Shown in pieces: positions 60,031 to 64,000 of a stretch of DNA of 64,000 bases. A model generated the notes under the pieces. It saw only the letters and a list, made by a program, of their open reading frames with translations. It was not told the origin of the DNA and ran no database searches. The position numbers and the translations under genes were made by a program. Every line of letters starts with the position of its first letter. The first letter of the stretch is position 1. Source of the stretch: Nomia melanderi (Eukaryota > Arthropoda > Insecta > Hymenoptera > Halictidae); the NCBI RefSeq assembly GCF_051020985.1, contig NC_135001.1:19337896-19401895 (forward strand), in the 5' to 3' direction.

Positions 60031-60279
60031 TTAAAATTCTTATGAAACATAATTCTATAGCTTCTAAATAATCACAGATGCATAGTTATTTATAACAAAA
60101 TTCTGATATATGTTTTCTTAGGATTTACAAAATGATGCTTCATAAGAATTTTAAGTGCTCAAATGGACACAAAATTGGCAGTTTTAACAGTGTCCATTAC
60201 TATCTCTTGATGGAGTAGAATAAGATGTTCATGTCAAGACAAGCGGAATGAAGATGTCGAAACTTCACCTAAACTTCAT
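60031..60279 (+). repeat. 249-bp tandem unit, copy 1, containing a short TTAA element (family I)
   Basis: The first 124 bases (60031-60154) begin TTAAAATTCTTATGAAACAT and end ATGCTTCATAAGAATTTTAA, an almost perfect 20-bp inverted repeat with TTAA at both ends. The remainder (GTGCTCAAATGGACAC... to TTCACC) is non-element sequence. The whole unit, element plus flank, is repeated at 60280. The duplication therefore occurred after the insertion. Confidence 0.85.
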
Positions 60280-60515
60280 TTAAAATTCTTATGAAACATA
60301 ATCCTACAGCTCCTAAATAATCACAGATAGTTATTTATAACAAAATTCTGCATTTGTGTTTTCTTAGGATTTACAAAATGATGCTTCATAAGAATTTTAA
60401 GTGCTCAAATGGATACAAAATTGGCAGTTTTAACAATGTCCATTACTATCTCTTGATGGAGTAGAATAAGATGTTCAAGTCAAGACAAGCGGAATGAAAA
60501 TGTCGAAACTTCACC
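60280..60515 (+). repeat. 249-bp tandem unit, copy 2, containing family I
   Basis: This is nearly identical to copy 1, with scattered substitutions and small deletions (for example the GATGCATAG word is shortened to GATAG). The family I element occupies 60280-60400. The unit ends at TCGAAACTTCACCC (60515), where similarity to copy 1 stops. Confidence 0.85.
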
Positions 60516-61103
60516 CGATCAGAGTTACAGGAATAAACTGTGATCGATTTTTCGTTAGTTTACTGAACCGTTGTCACAATTCGCAATAGTCGGAATGGCA
60601 AAATAAGCTGTCTTCTTTTTACGCGAGTAGAATCAGTCTGCTCCTCGACAGGCAAGTGGATTGTGACCCGTTTCGAAGAGAGGGGATAAAACGAGACAGC
60701 CGTTGGCCAACCTAGTAGAAATAATTTGTTTGATCAGACAGATGGAATGAGTATTATTGTCGACAGGTTATGGAACAACGGGAATATTCGTCAGGAAAGA
60801 GAACGATTTTATTATCGAGAATACTTTCCCGTTAAATTAGTTATACATTCCCAAACTCGATGGGATAAAATACACTAGCAGATTTCAGATGCCAATCTCC
60901 ATTACCATTCCGTAGCAACATACAGAAATAAAACAAAATTAACACTTCTGCATGAACACTTTCGACACCTTGGACACTTCACCAATAAAATACAAACTAA
61001 AATTCTACAATAAATTCAGCCTCGTCTTCTGAATTCTTCATAAACCACTCCATAAACGCATAAGTAACCATTAGTAACAATCAGACCGCGGACCTTCGTG
61101 CAA
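60516..61103. other. Gene-free stretch
   Basis: No supported gene and no frame above 60 codons. Composition is mixed, AT-rich after 60780. Nothing recognised. Confidence 0.55.
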
Positions 61104-61250
61104 ATTCAAATAATTCAGAGCGTAATTAGAAAAATAAAATTACGATAGAAAAATGCTTTCACTATAATTGCTGCGAAAAGCGTAATGCTTTGAATATTTT
61201 ATATATTTCCTCTCTCAAGCTTCTCACAAATCCGCAGTCTAGTAATGAGG
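61104..61250 (+). repeat. Unclassified interspersed repeat, copy 2
   Basis: This is the partner of 35384-35560. The shared ordered words are AATTCAAAT, TTAGAAAAATA, TTTGAATATTTTATATA and CCGCAGTCTAGTAATGAG. The divergence between copies is large, so the insertion or duplication is old. Class and true boundaries are unknown. Confidence 0.55.
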
Positions 61251-62721
61251 TTAGCAGGACAAGGACTAATTTTGTCGGACGAGTGCGGTAAGATTTGTCC
61301 CGAACCGCGCAACTAAAATAAACACGGTCCTCCTCGGAGTCCCGGACTTCCCGCATAAACAAAGATAAAACTTTATTCAAGTAGATTGCGGTTTGTCTTA
61401 GTCAGGCGGCCAGTATATCTCTGCCATTGTCCGAAGATGCACGCGTTGCGCCAGGTCTACCGCTTTGAGACGGGGTATTATTCAACCGAATTACGCTCGG
61501 AGGAGCGTGGAAGTGGTGGGACAGTTCGCGTGGCCCGTCACGGGACGAAAATATCACAGTTCTCGAATATTTCAGCGATCGGATTCCATCGAGCTGGAAC
61601 GGATGCTCCAGAATGACGTATAGAGGAACGCGCAGGACCGAGGGGACACGTGTTCCGAGGCGTGTAAACAGCTCCACGCTAGCAGTCGACTTCGCCGGTG
61701 TCTGGACGAGCGACGCGAGTACGACGTCATCTCCGAGGGAAGCGTGAACGTGAGATCATTGCCGAAAGAGCCTCTTCTCGAACGTATCGTTTTACAGGAG
61801 CGTTCGAGGAGATCGACGCTCGGCATCGAATGAAGTCATTGACGTGACAAGTACTCGACGCCGTTCTGCTGATGAGAGAGGATCGAAAATGGCCCTGCTA
61901 CGATGTGGACGACCATTCTTAGTTGTGTAGCTTCACACTGGAACTATCGAGTAGTCAAATTGACTTTTTCACATTTTGCTGTGGAAACTTTCAAAGTGTA
62001 GCTATTGAAATTTCTATTAATTTACGATTCAGTTTGCGTATTGCTAAATCAGTGTCTAGTAATTTCTCGGAGAATCGTCTATCTTTTCGATAATGGCAAA
62101 AAAAGAAACTCGAAAGTTGGTCATTTTGATGCGTCTAATGGTTCTAGTGTTGAGTTTGAGTGGACGCGTCTTTCAGTCACTGTCCTTTAATTAAGAAATA
62201 CCGAGAAGTGGGAATGTGGCGCGAAAGAATGGAGACAGTTCTTAAAGCTGAAGGTACGAAGTTCGAACGAGTATCTTGGAAATTGAAAATCTTGTCAGCG
62301 AAAGTTGTACGGATGTTCCAAGAATAGCCAGAGTCGAAGTCGGAAATACATACTTCTCTTTAAGGAACGATCCATGACCTTCGAAGAACCTTGAAACCAA
62401 CATCAAACAAAAGACTCGTCTTGCTCGGTCTTCAATGTTAACAAAGGTACATAAGCGTTCCGATCCCCGCGTTTACTTTGTAAACGCTCGGCAGAGGTCA
62501 CGCATCGATGAATTCTCGGTCCACAGAGCCGGAACAACATCCTTGCGATTGATTGATCGATCAGACCGAATGGCCCTCACGGTGCAGCCCCGTCAAAGAA
62601 TCTTGGACAAGAAGAGATCAAACGCATGGGAATGGATTCGATCGATCGCGACGCAAACTCTCGATTCTCTTAATAGCCCGCAATTACGGAGACATAGTTG
62701 GTCTTTGAATGAAAAAAATGT
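61251..62721. other. Gene-free stretch
   Basis: No supported gene. 61400-61870 is moderately CpG-rich with frames of 76-91 codons on both strands lacking domains. The 129-codon plus frame 62435-62824 runs into the degenerate repeat array and has no domain. Confidence 0.5.
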
Positions 62722-62993
62722 TGGTTCAAAGTCAGTATATCCATCGGTTATCGAACTCGTCTCAACTTACAACGCTTTCAATTCTATTGAAATCATTTTA
62801 GAGATGACGTTGGCCCTAGGCTGAAACAAAATCGTTCAAAGTCATAGTTATCGATCGTTGAACTCGTCGCGACGTACGAAGCATGCAGTCTATTGGAATC
62901 GTATTATATACGATGTCCTACAATGCAAAAAATCCCTCTGTCACGACATTCATCGGCCGTTGAACTCATCGAGACCTACGAATTGCAATCATT
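62722..62993 (+). repeat. Degenerate ~105-bp tandem array interrupted by a MITE
   Basis: Three related units are visible. Each has the order TCAAAGTCA (absent or altered in the third), ATCG(G/A)..GTT(A/G)..GAACTCGTC.C.AC.TACAA/GAA, then (T)CTATTG(A)AAATC. They start at about 62722, 62832 and 62932. The third stops at 62993, where the family A element is inserted at TTAA. The units are too diverged to be recent, and no coding frame is maintained across all three. Confidence 0.6.
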
Positions 62994-63210
62994 TTAACAA
63001 TAGAACTACCAGTCAAAATGACTGGTTTCGATTTTTTTGTTTAGCAATTATTGATATCTTCGAAGCACTGAATATTCAAAATGATTTTGAAAATAAATAG
63101 TCTCATTTTAGTACTACACTGAATGTCCGAGGAAGCTGAAAATAATCTGTTGCAATTTTTATAGGAATTGTATATTAATCGTATTAAATGCTCGGTAGTT
63201 CTAGTGTTAA
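62994..63210 (+). mobile_element. TTAA-ended MITE, family A, copy 2
   Basis: It begins TTAACAATAGAACTACC (one change from copy 1) and ends GTAGTTCTAGTGTTAA. The palindrome ACCAGTC...GACTGGT is at 63008-63026. The interior matches copy 1 at 814-1036 over nearly its whole length. Directly after its right TTAA the sequence CACTAGAATCC makes a second A-type end (TTAACACTAGAA) pointing outward, so another A-like element or a remnant may abut it. Confidence 0.9.
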
Positions 63211-63313
63211 CACTAGAATCCTTACATTGACCTACTTCAACATTCTTATTTTACATGTATTTAAATTATGAGAACCCTCTTGCGAGAGACTGTAAAATAA
63301 ATTTGTGTACAGA
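63211..63313. other. AT-rich spacer after family A
   Basis: It begins with CACTAGAATCCTTAC, which together with the preceding TTAA looks like a second family A terminus. No matching far end was found. The rest is plain AT-rich DNA. Confidence 0.4.
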
Positions 63314-63618
63314 TACAAGAATAAGAAACCCTTTGAACCTCAGAAAACGTATTGATGTAATTTTTATATAAAAAATGAGAAATAAGTAACTCCAATTTGT
63401 AGTTTTAACGTTAAAGGTTCGAATTAATTCGATTGCTGCCGGTAGTGAAATTAGCAGAAGCTACAAAAATAAGAAACCCTTCGAATCTCAAAAATCGTAT
63501 TGATGTAATTTTCATATAAAAAATGATAAACAAGTAATTCCAATTTGTAGTTTTAACGTTATAGGTTCGAATGAATTCGATTGCTGCCGGTAGCGAAATT
63601 AGTGGAAGCTACAAAGAT
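63314..63618 (+). repeat. Tandem duplication, period 148 bp
   Basis: Two adjacent units share AAGAAACCC(T)TTCGAA, CGTATTGATGTAATTTT, AATTTGTAGTTTTAACG and TTCGATTGCTGCCGGTAG in order. AAGAAACCC starts at 63323 and 63471. Differences are scattered single bases. The unit has no coding frame and no transposon-like termini. Confidence 0.9.
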
Positions 63619-64000
63619 ACCGCGACTTCTCGATGTAAGAACAGCGCATAGATGTCTGCGACGCTCGTGTAGGCGTGCCAGCGACAAACCGACGCTTCGA
63701 GGCATGCAAAGCGACAAGAGGAGGTAAGACAGAGGAACGAAAGTGGAACAGGGAAGCGGAAGAAAGACGCCGGTCACAGCTCGGAGGCTGCAAGTTGGAT
63801 ATAGATTATTGTTAGGGAGGTTGTTGAGCCAGCAATATATCCTGCGGCTCGGTCTCTCTCCGCCGTGCACGATCTTCCGGTGAACTCGGGTCCGCGGCGC
63901 ACGTAGACGCCCCGCGGTCGATCCTCGGGACGGCCGCGATTAACGATTCCGGAAACGTCCTGTATCTCATCTACCCTCTTTACCTTTTTGTCCGTGGACC
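63619..64000. other. Gene-free CpG-rich end of the window
   Basis: No supported gene. Two overlapping minus frames of 64 and 103 codons have no domain. The last 170 bases are CpG-rich and may continue into a block beyond the window. Confidence 0.5.

Noticed and set aside
1..64000. Search for tRNA, rRNA and bacterial operon features
   Set aside because: No tRNA-like internal box pairs with a matching acceptor stem were seen. There are no rRNA-like segments, no gene packing and no ribosome-binding pattern.

Overview
This window looks like nuclear DNA of an insect, most likely a hymenopteran (bee, wasp or ant). The evidence is indirect. CpG-dense, GC-rich blocks alternate with AT-rich blocks. 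There are many short non-autonomous transposons ending in TTAA, plus simple repeats and minisatellites. There is no bacterial-style gene packing. The assignment to Hymenoptera, and perhaps bees, is an inference from this overall look, not from a recognised gene.

I found no protein-coding gene I can support. The open reading frames are short (about 200 codons at most), overlap one another on both strands, and in several cases translate simple repeats or transposon sequence. None shows a domain, a transposase or reverse transcriptase core, or a convincing exon with splice sites. I also saw no tRNA, rRNA or CRISPR array. The window is best read as intergenic DNA or part of a very large intron. 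The CpG-rich blocks may hold regulatory elements, but that cannot be shown without comparison to other species.

What can be supported is a dense set of mobile-element remnants. About ten families of TTAA-ended elements (piggyBac-like MITEs; letters A to I are my own labels) lie at 814-1036, 2584-2791, 8202-8586, 9945-10406, 25702-25960, 33779-33977, 36310-36486, 36927-37432, 39137-39649, 42192-42493, 47739-48167, 51560-51815, 55363-56310, 58362-58597, 59716-60400 and 62994-63210. One mariner-like MITE lies at 21493-21711, and a probable solo LTR sits inside a TTAA element at 55635-56176.

Tandem repeats include an alternating two-type ~103-bp array (14358-14850), a strictly 31-bp minisatellite (45915-46131), and 114- to 249-bp duplications at 7174, 43190, 60031 and 63314. 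A degenerate ~105-bp array at 62722-62993 is interrupted by a transposon. There are also (CT)n, (CTG)n, (TCGC)n and GGAMM pentanucleotide microsatellites.

The most interesting pattern is shared by otherwise different TTAA families. About 17-23 bp inside the TTAA end, most carry a short palindrome whose sequence differs by family. In addition, all four copies of family D either abut another TTAA element across a single shared TTAA or contain a nested element. This suggests a diversified group of related elements that preferentially insert into each other's ends.
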